Origin: Stenotrophobium rhamnosiphilum
GTDB taxonomy: Bacteria; Pseudomonadota; Gammaproteobacteria; Nevskiales; Nevskiaceae
DNA: 32,473 nucleotides
NCBI RefSeq assembly: GCF_003052265.1
Contig: NZ_QANS01000010.1
Coordinates: 3,430 to 35,902, forward strand
Direction of reading: 5' to 3'
Position numbers and translations under genes: made by a program. The notes under the pieces were generated by a model, which was not told the origin of the DNA, made no database searches, and saw only the letters and a list, made by a program, of their open reading frames with translations. Positions 8,277 through 17,708 of this stretch are shown here, piece by piece; the stretch's first letter is position 1, and every line of letters starts with the position of its first letter.

Positions 8277-9256
8277 GCGCTGCGGCTCTGACCGAGGTGC
8301 ACGCCGATGAACTGTGCGATGTGCCAGATCGCATCATCAGCTTCTGGCATTTGCCCGGCGTAGAGCTGCCAGACGTGCCAGAGATCCGGCGAAACTTGCA
8401 GCACGGTTTCAACGCCAGCTTTTTTTGAGGCCTCGGCATAACGCGTTGAATCGTTATAGAGCACTTCAATGTCGGCGACCTGAATCAACGTCGGCGGCAT
8501 GCCTTTGAGATCGGCATGCAGTGGCGATGCAAACGGCGTGCGTGGATCAGCGCCTTGCAGATATTGCTGCGTGTAAGTCTGAATGCCGTTGTAGCTCAGC
8601 ATCACTTCAGTCGCCGCATTTTTTTGCATGCTCTCGCTGACATTGGTCAGATCGGTCCATGGCGACATGCAGACGAGTGCGGCAGGCAGAGGCAAGCCTG
8701 CTTCGCGTGCAGCAAGTGCGCAGGCGAGGGTGAGGCCACCGCCAGCGGAATCGCCTGCGATAACGATGTCCTGCGCTTCGATGCCCATATCGAGCATGCC
8801 GCGATAAGCAGCGAGTGCGTCATCCACCGCAGCGGGGAACGCATGTTCAGGTGCCAGACGATAGTCGATGACGGCCACGCGCAGCGCGCAGTGTTTGGCC
8901 AAATGCGCCGTGAGATTGCGATGGCTTTGCGGCGAGCCAATCACGTAAGCGCCGCCGTGCAGATACAACATATAGCCCTGCACGCCGCTGTGAATATTTT
9001 CGACCCATTCCATCGGCACGCCGCCCAGCGTTTGCTGAGTGGCCAAAGTGCCGCGCGGCGCCAGAAATTTCATCAAGCGCGTGATGAAGGTCAGGCGGGC
9101 GCGCTGTCGTTCTGGTGATAGCGACCCGCTCAATACCGGCTGCAACAGAAAGCGCGTGCCGTGGCGCAGAAAACGTGCGCGCAGAGAGGGGCGTGTAGGG
9201 GCTTCGATGATGATTTCTTTCATGGCGAAAGCATAACGGGTTTGGAATGCGGTCAC
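8273..9256 (-). CDS. alpha/beta hydrolase, hormone-sensitive-lipase (family IV) esterase
   Basis: This is a serine esterase/lipase-type enzyme. It shows the family IV oxyanion motif HGGAYVIGSPQSHR (about residues 100-113), the nucleophile motif GDSAGGG with S170, the acid region VADIEVLYNDS (D262) and the histidine in DLWHVWQLY (H294), so the triad is complete. The GTG start at 9256 is preceded by AAGGTGG. An ATG at 9223 (beginning MKEIIIEAP) is a real alternative without a good ribosome binding site. There is no signal peptide. It is the first gene of a two-gene minus-strand operon and diverges from the PHP-domain gene. Confidence 0.87.
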   Translation of the reverse strand: MTAFQTRYAFAMKEIIIEAPTRPSLRARFLRHGTRFLLQPVLSGSLSPERQRARLTFITRLMKFLAPRGTLATQQTLGGVPMEWVENIHSGVQGYMLYLHGGAYVIGSPQSHRNLTAHLAKHCALRVAVIDYRLAPEHAFPAAVDDALAAYRGMLDMGIEAQDIVIAGDSAGGGLTLACALAAREAGLPLPAALVCMSPWTDLTNVSESMQKNAATEVMLSYNGIQTYTQQYLQGADPRTPFASPLHADLKGMPPTLIQVADIEVLYNDSTRYAEASKKAGVETVLQVSPDLWHVWQLYAGQMPEADDAIWHIAQFIGVHLGQSRSA

Positions 9257-9416
9257 CCCACCTTAAGGCATGCGAGTGAAGGTAATTATGCTTGTCTGCA
9301 CGATGTGATTTTATGATTGTGTAATTTGTATAGTTAAACAATATAAAACTTACTGGAGACAGTTTATTTAGCTCCGTTGTCACTAAAAAAAGCATTACAG
9401 GATTTAGACTCGCGCC
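9257..9416. promoter_or_regulatory. divergent promoter region between esterase and PHP-lipoprotein genes
   Basis: This 160-base AT-rich spacer separates two divergent genes, so it must hold both promoters. TATAAA at about 9342-9347 follows TTGTGT by roughly 19 bases, a weak sigma-70 candidate for the rightward gene. No clear operator was recognised. Confidence 0.35.
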
Positions 9417-11138
9417 ATGAAAATTTCCCACTCTTTTATCGTCGCTCTGTCGACCGTCATGCTCTCCGCTTGCGGCAGCAGTACCAGTCCTGATGGCGAA
9501 TCATCATCAGGCCCCGTGCCCACCCCGCCGACTGATGCCGCGCTTTGCGCGCCTGGCCAGCCTGCATTGGAGTTCACCGGCAGCATTGGCAGCAGCGATG
9601 CCAAAACCTATCGCATGCTGCCTTTCAAAGTTGCGTCCGGAACGGGTCGCGTAGAAGTCAGTTACGGCTGGACCGATAAACCTGGTCTGCCTTCAACGCC
9701 GCTCACGTCCACTACTCTGGATCTTGGTCTGTGGGACCAAAATGGTTATCGCAGCAACGCCGGTTTCCGCGGTTGGTCAGGTTCACGCCAAGGTCGTATT
9801 GATCAAGAACAGAATCCTGTTTTTGTTGAAGCCGGCAGCGCTGATCGTGGCTATCTTCCGGGCAAGATTGAAGCGGGCGTTTGGTATGCCGATCTAGGCG
9901 TGGGCGCGTCGTCGCCACAAGGCGCCGATTGGGTCGTAAAAGTGGAGTGCAAAGTGGGCGGCGGCACAACGCCGGCCAATGATCCCGTCGACACGAAGCA
10001 TGTCGCACGCAGTGGTCCGGGTTGGTACAGCGGCGATTTCCACATGCACGCTTATCACTCCAATCCGAATGCGCCGGACTGGGACGGGTTTATCGAACAG
10101 GCTCGCGCTGCCAAGCTCGATTTCTTGATGGTGACGGAATATGTCACCACGCAGCACTGGCGCACGCTCGGTGCGGTGCAACGCGCGAATCCTGATTTGC
10201 TGATTTATCCAGGCCGCGAAATCATCACGTACTACGGCCATGTGATGGGCCACGGCGAAACGCCGCATGTCAGCGAATATCGCCATGGTTTTGAGAACAT
10301 CAAAATTGGTGATATTCAGAAAGCGATCAAAGCCGATGGCGCGCTGTTCCAGATCAATCATCCCACCAGCTTTCCGCCGCCGCTGTTCTCCAACTTCTGC
10401 CGCGGTTGTTATTTCGAATTGGGCGATCAGATTGATTGGGATCAAGTCGACACCATGGAGATTCTGAACGGTCCGCTGCTGACGACGGCAGACGATCTTG
10501 GCGTGCCGTTATCCGATCCAAAAATCGAAAATCCGTTCATGACCACTGCGCTCGCGTTGTGGGATCAGCAGCTCAGTGCAGGGCACAAGATCACCGGTGT
10601 TTCCGGCAGCGACTCTAAAGGCGTCGATGCACTGGATCAGCGTGAGCGTAAAGGCTATGGTTCATCAGCAACGGTGGTTTATGCGTCTGAGTTGTCACGC
10701 GCAGCAATCAAGGCCGCAGTCAAAGCGGGCCATGCTTATGTGAAAACACGTGGCGTGACAGCGAGTCCTTCGCTGCAATTTGAAGCGACAACTTCAGATG
10801 GGCAGCACGCTATTTTTGGCGACACGCTTAAGGTTGCTGCTAACGGCACAGTGAAGCTGCGCACGACCGTCACCGGTGGCATGGGCCAATTGTTGAGTTA
10901 CTACCGTAATGGTGAACTTCAGCTTGGCGTTACCTTGCCGATCGCCTTGCCGTTGCCGAATGGCTTGCCCGTGCCGACACTCACAGTGCCAATCACCAGC
11001 GATCCGTTTGTGCATGAGATTGTGGTTGGCCGCAATACATTGAACGAAGGTCCGCTCGGCACCTTCTGGCGCGTTGAGACGCGTAATTTGCAAACGCGCA
11101 CAACGATCGGCAATCCGATCTTCCTCAAAGCGCCGTAA
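9417..11138 (+). CDS. CehA/McbA-type metallohydrolase, PHP domain, lipoprotein
   Basis: The 573-residue product has a lipoprotein signal with lipobox LSAC (C19) and a low-complexity Ser/Pro linker (about 20-40). An N-terminal beta-rich domain follows. A PHP-type metal-dependent phosphoesterase domain starts at SGDFHMHAYHSNPN (H209 and H211 region), with further metal-ligand candidates in VTEYVTTQHW, PGREIITYYGHVMGHG, INHPT and SGSDSKG. This order matches CehA/McbA proteins, named after enzymes hydrolysing carbaryl, although most members have unknown substrates. The C-terminal part is another beta domain. It is exported and probably membrane-anchored, and it ends three bases from the convergent di-haem lipoprotein gene. 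Confidence 0.85.
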   Translation: MKISHSFIVALSTVMLSACGSSTSPDGESSSGPVPTPPTDAALCAPGQPALEFTGSIGSSDAKTYRMLPFKVASGTGRVEVSYGWTDKPGLPSTPLTSTTLDLGLWDQNGYRSNAGFRGWSGSRQGRIDQEQNPVFVEAGSADRGYLPGKIEAGVWYADLGVGASSPQGADWVVKVECKVGGGTTPANDPVDTKHVARSGPGWYSGDFHMHAYHSNPNAPDWDGFIEQARAAKLDFLMVTEYVTTQHWRTLGAVQRANPDLLIYPGREIITYYGHVMGHGETPHVSEYRHGFENIKIGDIQKAIKADGALFQINHPTSFPPPLFSNFCRGCYFELGDQIDWDQVDTMEILNGPLLTTADDLGVPLSDPKIENPFMTTALALWDQQLSAGHKITGVSGSDSKGVDALDQRERKGYGSSATVVYASELSRAAIKAAVKAGHAYVKTRGVTASPSLQFEATTSDGQHAIFGDTLKVAANGTVKLRTTVTGGMGQLLSYYRNGELQLGVTLPIALPLPNGLPVPTLTVPITSDPFVHEIVVGRNTLNEGPLGTFWRVETRNLQTRTTIGNPIFLKAP

Positions 11139-11141
11139 GTT

Positions 11142-12758
11142 TTATTCAGCAGTTGGAGTGGCCGGTGCTGGCCACTCCAACCAAAGCGTTCCATCTTTAT
11201 AGACCGCGCCATTTTTCTTCAGCTTGGTATCGCCATTCTTGATTTGCGTATGAACGTTCGTCGCAGGTTGTGCGACGGCGTCGCGTCCGTGAACAAAATC
11301 CTGTTCGCGAACGAGCGCCATATAAGCTTTGTTCAAGGCCAAGGCGCGTTCGCGTGAAGGTGTGATCAGCTCGCGCATATCTTTCGCGGCACGCACCTTG
11401 GCTTCGTCGAGTTTTCCCGCAGGGAAATAGCGCTCCAGCACTTCCTGATTGGCGCGGAATTCATCGCCGCCATGTGCGCGACGGAAATAAACCAACGTTT
11501 CCGGATCGACGTGCCCTGCTTGTGGCACATCAGGAATGTTGTCTAGCGATTGATGGCCCCAGCCTGGTGAGCCCGGCACTTTTCGTGGAAAGCCAAAGCT
11601 CTGATCCACGGTTACGCCAAGACCAGAGTGACAGCCCATGCAAAACTGATGCTCCTCACGCGTCTGCAGTCGCAGACGACCTTGAGCGTCTTCGATAAAG
11701 CCTTGCAGACTCCAGCCGAAAGGCGAGATCACGCCAGTGACGGCAGAGCCGTAAAAAATCGGCGGCGTATCGGCGGGCTCATTACGTTCTTCAGCGTAAT
11801 TTTCCGTGAGCTCATCCGGCCCAACCCAATGTATTTTCACCGAGTAACGAAGTTCCTTAAAGCGCGTACTCAGCAAGCTCGGCGCATCGGGATCGATGTA
11901 ACGCACGCTGTGCAAAAATTCGGTGCCGATTGGATAAAAGTGCCGCACCACGCCAATGCCGGCTGCTCCGCCGACGTAGCGCAGAGGCAGACCGCGCATG
12001 ACATCAACGCGGCCCTCAATTTTTCCATCGCCATTGATATCTGCACCAACAGCGGCTTCATCAATCGGCTCAATGCGACGCAGGATTTTTGAGTCAGGAA
12101 CGTTGGCTCCAACGCCTAAGGAAGCTTCAAGAATCGCCAGATTAGCTTTGTAGATTTCCCGATTCTCAACGCCAGCAACATTCGCACGAAAGAATCGCGG
12201 CAGACGAATCATCACGTCATCGGTCGAGCCATTCGTAGGCCAGAACGTGCCAGGGAATGGCTTGTATCGAAACGCGCGCCAATGGCTGCCATCTTTCGCG
12301 AAACCATCCGCGTCAAAGCCACGCGCAAAATCGAAATCCGGCACCCAGCCGCCGTAGTTGCCGCGGCGACGCAATGCTTTGCGCAGTGGACGGTAATTGT
12401 CTTGTCGCACCCAAGTCAGCGCATCGGTATCGCTAATGCTGGCAATGACCGCGCTGCGATCTTTGAACAGATTGGTCCAAGGATTGTTCATGCCGACTTT
12501 GCTGAAGGCGTATTCCTCTTGCAGATGCGCGTCATTCAGCGCGTTGCTGCCGTTCTTGTCGGTGTGGCAGGTCCAGCAAGGATTGGAGACGCCATCGGTC
12601 TTGGTGTAGCACTGCGATGGCACAACGGCAAAAGGGTTGTTGATGGTCTTTCCCTGTGCCGTGGCTAAAGCCAGCGGATCGTAGGCCGCATCGCGATCGC
12701 AGGCCACCAGCGTGAGGGCCAGCACGGCCGTTAGCGTTGAGGAAAGAAGATATTTCAT
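11142..12758 (-). CDS. di-haem c-type cytochrome lipoprotein of unknown function
   Basis: The 538-residue product begins with a lipoprotein signal (MKYLLSSTLTAVLALTLVAC, C20). It has two c-type haem sites, CWTCH at 61-65 and CMGCH at 373-377, spaced more than 300 residues apart. An EF-hand-like loop, DINGDGKIEG (240-249), may bind calcium. The region between shows many aromatic and Arg residues but no family I can name. It is not a typical MauG/CcpA peroxidase, because the spacing and motifs differ. It is likely a periplasm-facing redox protein. The gene converges on the PHP-domain lipoprotein, so a shared role is possible but unproven. Confidence 0.8.
   Translation of the reverse strand: MKYLLSSTLTAVLALTLVACDRDAAYDPLALATAQGKTINNPFAVVPSQCYTKTDGVSNPCWTCHTDKNGSNALNDAHLQEEYAFSKVGMNNPWTNLFKDRSAVIASISDTDALTWVRQDNYRPLRKALRRRGNYGGWVPDFDFARGFDADGFAKDGSHWRAFRYKPFPGTFWPTNGSTDDVMIRLPRFFRANVAGVENREIYKANLAILEASLGVGANVPDSKILRRIEPIDEAAVGADINGDGKIEGRVDVMRGLPLRYVGGAAGIGVVRHFYPIGTEFLHSVRYIDPDAPSLLSTRFKELRYSVKIHWVGPDELTENYAEERNEPADTPPIFYGSAVTGVISPFGWSLQGFIEDAQGRLRLQTREEHQFCMGCHSGLGVTVDQSFGFPRKVPGSPGWGHQSLDNIPDVPQAGHVDPETLVYFRRAHGGDEFRANQEVLERYFPAGKLDEAKVRAAKDMRELITPSRERALALNKAYMALVREQDFVHGRDAVAQPATNVHTQIKNGDTKLKKNGAVYKDGTLWLEWPAPATPTAE
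11153..11180. other. perfect 11-bp hairpin between convergent genes
   Basis: TTGGAGTGGCC (11153-11163) and its exact complement (11170-11180) flank a six-base loop, GGTGCT. The hairpin is inside the last codons of the di-haem gene and 15 bases after the end of the convergent PHP gene. No U-run follows on either strand, so it is not a standard intrinsic terminator, but it may stabilise or end both transcripts. Confidence 0.6.
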
Positions 12759-12808
12759 TGTCGCCAGTATAGCGTTCAGCCTACTGGCACTCGATGCTTC
12801 TGGACGCG

Positions 12809-13771
12809 CTATGGAGAAGCGCCAAAACTACCGAGATTGCGATTGCGCAGACGGCCGAGGAATCCCATCACGCGCGCGGCGACGTTGTTGTCTTCTATTT
12901 GTCTGACGGGCTCGACCGCGTGAATCGTCCGCAGTTTTGGTGCGGATTTCAGCGCGCGGTGATGACGCAGGGCCGAGGCGATATTCATGCCGAGTGGCCC
13001 ACGACGAATGGGCTTGGGCAGAAAGCGAAAGACCTGACCTTGATTGATCAAGCCGATCAGAACGCTGGTGTCTTGAAATGGCGTCATCACAATGCTGACC
13101 ACTTCCGGATGCTCAGCTTTCAGCATTTTCAGCGCAAGCGCGATGGGTTCGCGTTTTACGAATAGCTCTGAAATCACGACGCCGATATTGTTCTCGGCAA
13201 GGATCGAAAATGCCTGATCAAGACTCGATGCCCAGTGCACGGCTTGCGATGGCCCAACAATTTCACGGACGGCTTTGACGACTTCTGCATCGTCATCAAT
13301 GACCAGAATCCCTTCTTCTGGCTGCGGTGCAATGAAGCTGCCGGTTTCAGTGAAGGTCGAGACTGGCGGCGTTACGCTCGGCTGACTGCTGAACAAATCA
13401 AAAGAAATTTCTGCAGCTTGATTAACAGTCTGCTTGAGCTCTGCTGCGTCCCAAGGCTTGTTGATGAAGCGGAATACCTCGCCTTCATTTACCGACGCAA
13501 CAATGGCTTCTAACTCCGAATAACCCGTGAGCAGCAGTCGCATCGTGTTGGGTGATGCGATACGCACTTCACGCAAAAGATCAGCGCCACGCATCACCGG
13601 CATGCGCTGGTCGCTAACAATCACATGCACGCGATGATCGCGCACATATTGAAGCGCGTCGCGGGCGTCGGTGGTGGTGTAGAGGTTGTAGTGCGGGCGA
13701 AACAGCATCGCCAGCGATCGCAAGATTCGCTCTTCGTCGTCGACAAGTACTAGGTCTGGTTTGATTGGCAT
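12809..13771 (-). CDS. response regulator with two receiver domains, second one degenerate
   Basis: The 320-residue protein has two receiver domains and no recognisable DNA-binding or enzymatic output. Receiver 1 (about 6-125) is complete: D11/D12, phosphoacceptor D54 in VSDQRMP, T82 and K105 in FINKPWD, most like the HupR-type receivers. Receiver 2 (about 153-275) keeps D159/D160, T230 and K253 (FLPKP) but has Glu (E202, VISELF) where the phosphorylated Asp should be, possibly a fixed active-like state. The C-terminal 45 residues are basic and unassigned. It begins six bases after the sensor-kinase stop, so the two form one system. Confidence 0.85.
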   Translation of the reverse strand: MPIKPDLVLVDDEERILRSLAMLFRPHYNLYTTTDARDALQYVRDHRVHVIVSDQRMPVMRGADLLREVRIASPNTMRLLLTGYSELEAIVASVNEGEVFRFINKPWDAAELKQTVNQAAEISFDLFSSQPSVTPPVSTFTETGSFIAPQPEEGILVIDDDAEVVKAVREIVGPSQAVHWASSLDQAFSILAENNIGVVISELFVKREPIALALKMLKAEHPEVVSIVMTPFQDTSVLIGLINQGQVFRFLPKPIRRGPLGMNIASALRHHRALKSAPKLRTIHAVEPVRQIEDNNVAARVMGFLGRLRNRNLGSFGASP

Positions 13772-13777
13772 CTCAGA

Positions 13778-15106
13778 CTAGGCCGCAATGGCCTGTGTTT
13801 GTGCCTGCGGCTGCACCGCAACAATCGGTAGGCTCACAACAAAACGCGAGCCTTTGCCTAGGATTGATGCCACGCGAATCTGGCCGCCATGTGCTTGAAC
13901 GATCTGATAGCTGATGGAGAGCCCAAGGCCAGTGCCTTGGCCAATCGGCTTGGTGGTGAAGAAAGGATCAAAAATCTTTTCCAGATGTTCTTGAGCAATG
14001 CCTTTGCCGTTGTCCTGAATGCTGACATGGACATGCGTGTCATCACTTTCGGTCTTGAGCAGTAAGCGGCCACCATCGTGCTCAATCGCTTGTGCGCCAT
14101 TGCTGATCAGATTGAGAAAGACTTGGTTGATCTGCGAAGGCGAACAACTAACCGACGGAATATCCGCGAGGCGGCGGATGATCTCCACACGATTCTTCAG
14201 CACGTTCTTGGCAATCACCAGCGTCTGCTCAAGACTTTCGTTGAGATTAACTTCAGCAACGCGAGCCTGATCCAGACGACTGAAGTTGCGCAGGTTCACG
14301 ACCAATTCCTTGATCTGATCGGTGCCGAATAAGGTGTCCTTTAATAGGGCCTCGGTGTCATCCAGCGTATTGCCTTCACGCAGATCGGCTGAAGCGGCGG
14401 ATGCTTTGAGCAATTGCACGTGAATCGCTTCTTCATCAGGCTCTTCAGCGGCCATCAGATCCAGCAAGTGTTCGTGGTCGGTGAGCACGCTGCGCAATTG
14501 CTCGAACACGGCCTGTGTGATTTCGACGTTATTACGGACGTAGCCCAGCGGCGTATTAATCTCGTGTGCGACGCCAGCAACCATCTGACCCAGCGACGCC
14601 ATTTTCTCTGACTGCACGAGTTGCGCTTGTGATGCCTGAAGCTGGCGATAGGCCTCGCCGAGACTGGCGGTTGAGGCGGCCACGCGCTGTTCCATCGCGC
14701 GCAGCAAATCGAGCACCACGCCCATTCCAAGATAGCGGCCATTGTCCGTGACGATGAAGTCTTCTGAAATCGGCGTGCGGATATTTTCTGCGACGTGCTG
14801 TGCAGCTGCTGCCAGTGGCTGGTCGATGCCAACCTGCAAGGGCTCCGCATTCATGATCTGCGAAATTGGGCGATTGCCGTAGAGCTCGCGTCCGAATCGC
14901 GACATAAAGATGTCAATCATCTGATGGCGGCTGATGCTGCCGATCAACATGCCGCCTTGAACAATCGGCAGCGACAACAACCCGGCATATTCTTTCTGCA
15001 AGAACAGCTCGCCGACATCATTGATGCTGGTCTGCGGATTCAGCGGCGTCGCCCGCATGAGCAGGGTGGAGATTTCGTTGCCGGAGGAATGCGCTAGGTT
15101 AGACAT
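13778..15106 (-). CDS. sensor histidine kinase with N-terminal CBS domains
   Basis: The 442-residue soluble kinase has an N-terminal CBS pair (about 15-138; PLNPQTSINDVGELFLQKEYAG... and ISQIMNAEPLQVGIDQPL), a short coiled coil and then a complete kinase core. The H-box is ASLGQMVAGVAHEINTPLGY with phospho-acceptor H181. The N-box is NLISNGAQAIE, G1 is DNGKGI, the F-box is FDPFFTTKP and G2 is GQGTGLGLS (389-397). No membrane segment is visible, so it senses a cytoplasmic signal; CBS domains often bind adenine nucleotides. It is co-transcribed with the two-receiver regulator. Confidence 0.9.
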   Translation of the reverse strand: MSNLAHSSGNEISTLLMRATPLNPQTSINDVGELFLQKEYAGLLSLPIVQGGMLIGSISRHQMIDIFMSRFGRELYGNRPISQIMNAEPLQVGIDQPLAAAAQHVAENIRTPISEDFIVTDNGRYLGMGVVLDLLRAMEQRVAASTASLGEAYRQLQASQAQLVQSEKMASLGQMVAGVAHEINTPLGYVRNNVEITQAVFEQLRSVLTDHEHLLDLMAAEEPDEEAIHVQLLKASAASADLREGNTLDDTEALLKDTLFGTDQIKELVVNLRNFSRLDQARVAEVNLNESLEQTLVIAKNVLKNRVEIIRRLADIPSVSCSPSQINQVFLNLISNGAQAIEHDGGRLLLKTESDDTHVHVSIQDNGKGIAQEHLEKIFDPFFTTKPIGQGTGLGLSISYQIVQAHGGQIRVASILGKGSRFVVSLPIVAVQPQAQTQAIAA

Positions 15107-15252
15107 GGCGCGGAAGGTTAATGAGTCAATGTGACGCTTTGATGTGTTTGGCAGCTTTTACGCATTGCTGCCGCATGACGCGTCGCCGCGGCGAGCCTCA
15201 CCTTGAAGCGAGGCGCAGGCATAATAGTCACATTCCTGTCACGATCCCGCGC

Positions 15253-17052
15253 ATGAAATCTGCCGTCCATTACACCGTTATCGCCGCCGATCCACGCGCG
15301 CATTTATTTGCGGTGACCTGCGTGGTGGCTAAGCCCGATGCGCAGGGTCAGGTGTTCCGTTTGCCGTCATGGCTGCGCGGCAGTTATCTGGTGCGGGACT
15401 TTGCCAAGCATGTGCAGGATATGCGCGCGAGCGGTGGCGGCAAGCCGGTCGCAATCGAACGTCTCGATAAGCGCAGCTTCCGCTGTGCGCCAGTTAAAGG
15501 CGCGCTGACGCTGGAATATCGTGTCTATTCATTTGATGAGTCCGTGCGCAAGGCTTACCTCGATACGCGCCGCGGATTCTTCAACGCCAGTTCGTTGTGC
15601 TATTGCCCGGCGGGTTTGGAGCGTAGTGGCTTTGAGATTGAAGTGCAGCGGCCCGAAGACGCGCTATGCCGTGGCTGGAAGCTCGCGACGACGCTGAAAG
15701 CCAAGAAAATCAGCAAAGACGGTTTTGGCACCTACACCGCGCCGGACTATGAAGACCTGATTGATCATCCCGTTGAGATGAGCGCTTTTGAGCGCATTGA
15801 TTTTGATGTCGACGGGATTGATCACGCGCTGGTGCTTTCTGGCCCGACGCAGTTCTTGGCTGAGGTTGATCGTGAACGCGTCTCACGCGACCTGACCGCG
15901 ATCTGTCATGTTGAAAGACAGATGTTCAAACAGAAGCCAGAACTCGACGAGTATCTGTTTCTGACCAATGTCGTCGGCGCGGGTTACGGCGGCTTGGAAC
16001 ATCGCAGTTCCACGGCGCTGATTTGCTCGCGCAATGATTTGCCGCGCGCGGGTCAAACCAAGCTCGGCAAGGACTATCGCACCTTCCTGAGCTTGTGCAG
16101 CCACGAGTATTTCCATCTCTGGAACGTCAAGCGCATTACGGCGAAAAGCTTTCTGGAATCCGATCTCGGCGCCGAGGCTTACACCAAAGATTTGTGGCAT
16201 TACGAAGGTGTGACCAGTTACTACGACGATCTGTTCTTGCTGCGCGCCAATATCTTTGACGCCGCGACCTATCTCGACATCGTTGCCGAAAACGCCACGC
16301 GCTTGCAGCGCACGCCGGGCCGTTTGACGCAAACACTGGACGACGCCAGCTTCGAAGCGTGGATTAAGTACTACCAGCCTGACGAGAACACGCCGAATGC
16401 GGCAGTGAGCTATTACGTCAAAGGCGGCCTCGCGGCGATGTGCTTGGATTTGACGCTGCGGCTTAAATCCAAAATCACGCTGGACGATGTATTACGCACC
16501 TTGTGGACGCGCTACGGTGCTCGCGAGATCGGCGTGCCGGAAGGCGGCTTGGAAGCAGTCGCGCAAGAACTGTCCGGGCTCAAACTCAAACCATTATTCG
16601 ATCGCATGCTGCGCTCGACGGCTGAATTGCCGTTGACAGAATTACTCGCCGAGTTTGGTATTGAAGCCGTGCGGCGTGCTGCACTCAGTGATGCCGATGT
16701 CGGTGGCCGCGCCACCGGCGAAGCGCCGCGCGCGACGCTGGGCTTGAAACTCCGTGCAGGCGAGACGCGCGTTGCGCAGGTTTTGAGTGGCAGCGCGGCG
16801 GCGCAAGCCGACATATCGGTCAACGATCAATTGCTCGCCATCAATGGTCTGCGCATCACGCCTGCAAGTTGGGCTGTACAAGTTACGCAGCTCAAACCCG
16901 CCCGCGAGATCACGCTGCAATTTTTCCGTGGCGATGAACTGTTATCGCGAACCGTAAAGCCATTGCCAACGCCTGCCGAGTGTTGGACTTTGACCTTATC
17001 TAAAGTAAAAGGTGACAAGCTCAAGCGACGCAAAGCGTGGCTGGGTAAATAA
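15253..17052 (+). CDS. M61-family peptidase with C-terminal PDZ domain
   Basis: This is a zinc peptidase of the M61 (glycyl aminopeptidase-like) family, 599 residues from the chosen start. Its beta-sandwich N-terminal domain contains RLPSWLRGSYLVRDFAKHV, a family hallmark. HEYFH (284-288) is the HExxH zinc motif, followed by NVKRI, and LWHYEGVTSYYDDL near residue 320 provides the third ligand (Glu). A PDZ domain occupies about 495-590 (GLKLRAGETRVAQVLSGSAA). The ATG at 15253 fits the family start. The in-frame ATG at 15121 adds 44 Arg/Cys-rich residues that look untranslated. No obvious signal peptide is visible. It diverges from the histidine kinase operon. Confidence 0.88.
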   Translation: MKSAVHYTVIAADPRAHLFAVTCVVAKPDAQGQVFRLPSWLRGSYLVRDFAKHVQDMRASGGGKPVAIERLDKRSFRCAPVKGALTLEYRVYSFDESVRKAYLDTRRGFFNASSLCYCPAGLERSGFEIEVQRPEDALCRGWKLATTLKAKKISKDGFGTYTAPDYEDLIDHPVEMSAFERIDFDVDGIDHALVLSGPTQFLAEVDRERVSRDLTAICHVERQMFKQKPELDEYLFLTNVVGAGYGGLEHRSSTALICSRNDLPRAGQTKLGKDYRTFLSLCSHEYFHLWNVKRITAKSFLESDLGAEAYTKDLWHYEGVTSYYDDLFLLRANIFDAATYLDIVAENATRLQRTPGRLTQTLDDASFEAWIKYYQPDENTPNAAVSYYVKGGLAAMCLDLTLRLKSKITLDDVLRTLWTRYGAREIGVPEGGLEAVAQELSGLKLKPLFDRMLRSTAELPLTELLAEFGIEAVRRAALSDADVGGRATGEAPRATLGLKLRAGETRVAQVLSGSAAAQADISVNDQLLAINGLRITPASWAVQVTQLKPAREITLQFFRGDELLSRTVKPLPTPAECWTLTLSKVKGDKLKRRKAWLGK

Positions 17053-17063
17053 AGGATGCTGGA

Positions 17064-17708
17064 ATGATTGAACTGTTTTGCAAAGCGCTCGGGGCTTACC
17101 TCATTGGCAATCTGATGGGCGGTCAGCTCGTGGGCCGACTGCGTGGCGGCGTTGATCTGAGCAAAGTGGGCAGCGGCAATATCGGCGCCACCAATGCGCT
17201 GCGCACGCAGGGCAAAGGCTTTGCACTGGCCGTGTTGTTAATCGACATCTTTAAAGGTGTTGCAGCCGTCGTGTTTGTGCCGGCGGTGCAGTGGAGTTGG
17301 GCGGGCCCAACGGATGTGTCGACTGAGATTCAGGCCTACATCTGCGGCGTCGCGGTTGCGGTTGGTCATTGCTATCCGGTGTTCTCCGGCTTCAAGGGCG
17401 GCAAGGGCGTTGCAACTTTGGCCGGCGTGTTTGGCGCGCTGATGCCGATTGCACTGCTGTGGATGCTGGGCGGATTTATTCTGACGATCCTGCTCACGGG
17501 TTATGTGAGTTTGGCGACGCTCGTTGCCGCCGCGCTCTCCGTTATTTATGCGGCCCAACTGGGATTGGAATCTTCCGCATTTGGTTTTGCAGCTGCGATG
17601 GCCTTATTAGTGGTGTGGAAGCACCGCGAAAATATTCAACGCCTGACTAAGGGCACCGAAAGTCGTTTTGAAAAAGCGAGAGTGTTAGGTCGATGGCTGT
17701 CACGTTAA
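17064..17708 (+). CDS. plsY: acyl-phosphate glycerol-3-phosphate acyltransferase PlsY
   Basis: PlsY transfers an acyl group from acyl-phosphate to glycerol 3-phosphate, the first step of membrane phospholipid synthesis, in the inner membrane. The 214-residue product has about five membrane segments and the three family motifs: [12 protein letters not shown] (about 37-48), [18 protein letters not shown] (about 101-118) and a C-terminal [10 protein letters not shown] motif. AAAGGA lies at good spacing before the ATG. It overlaps birA by 16 bases and begins 11 bases after the peptidase gene. Confidence 0.94.
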   Translation: MIELFCKALGAYLIGNLMGGQLVGRLRGGVDLSKVGSGNIGATNALRTQGKGFALAVLLIDIFKGVAAVVFVPAVQWSWAGPTDVSTEIQAYICGVAVAVGHCYPVFSGFKGGKGVATLAGVFGALMPIALLWMLGGFILTILLTGYVSLATLVAAALSVIYAAQLGLESSAFGFAAAMALLVVWKHRENIQRLTKGTESRFEKARVLGRWLSR

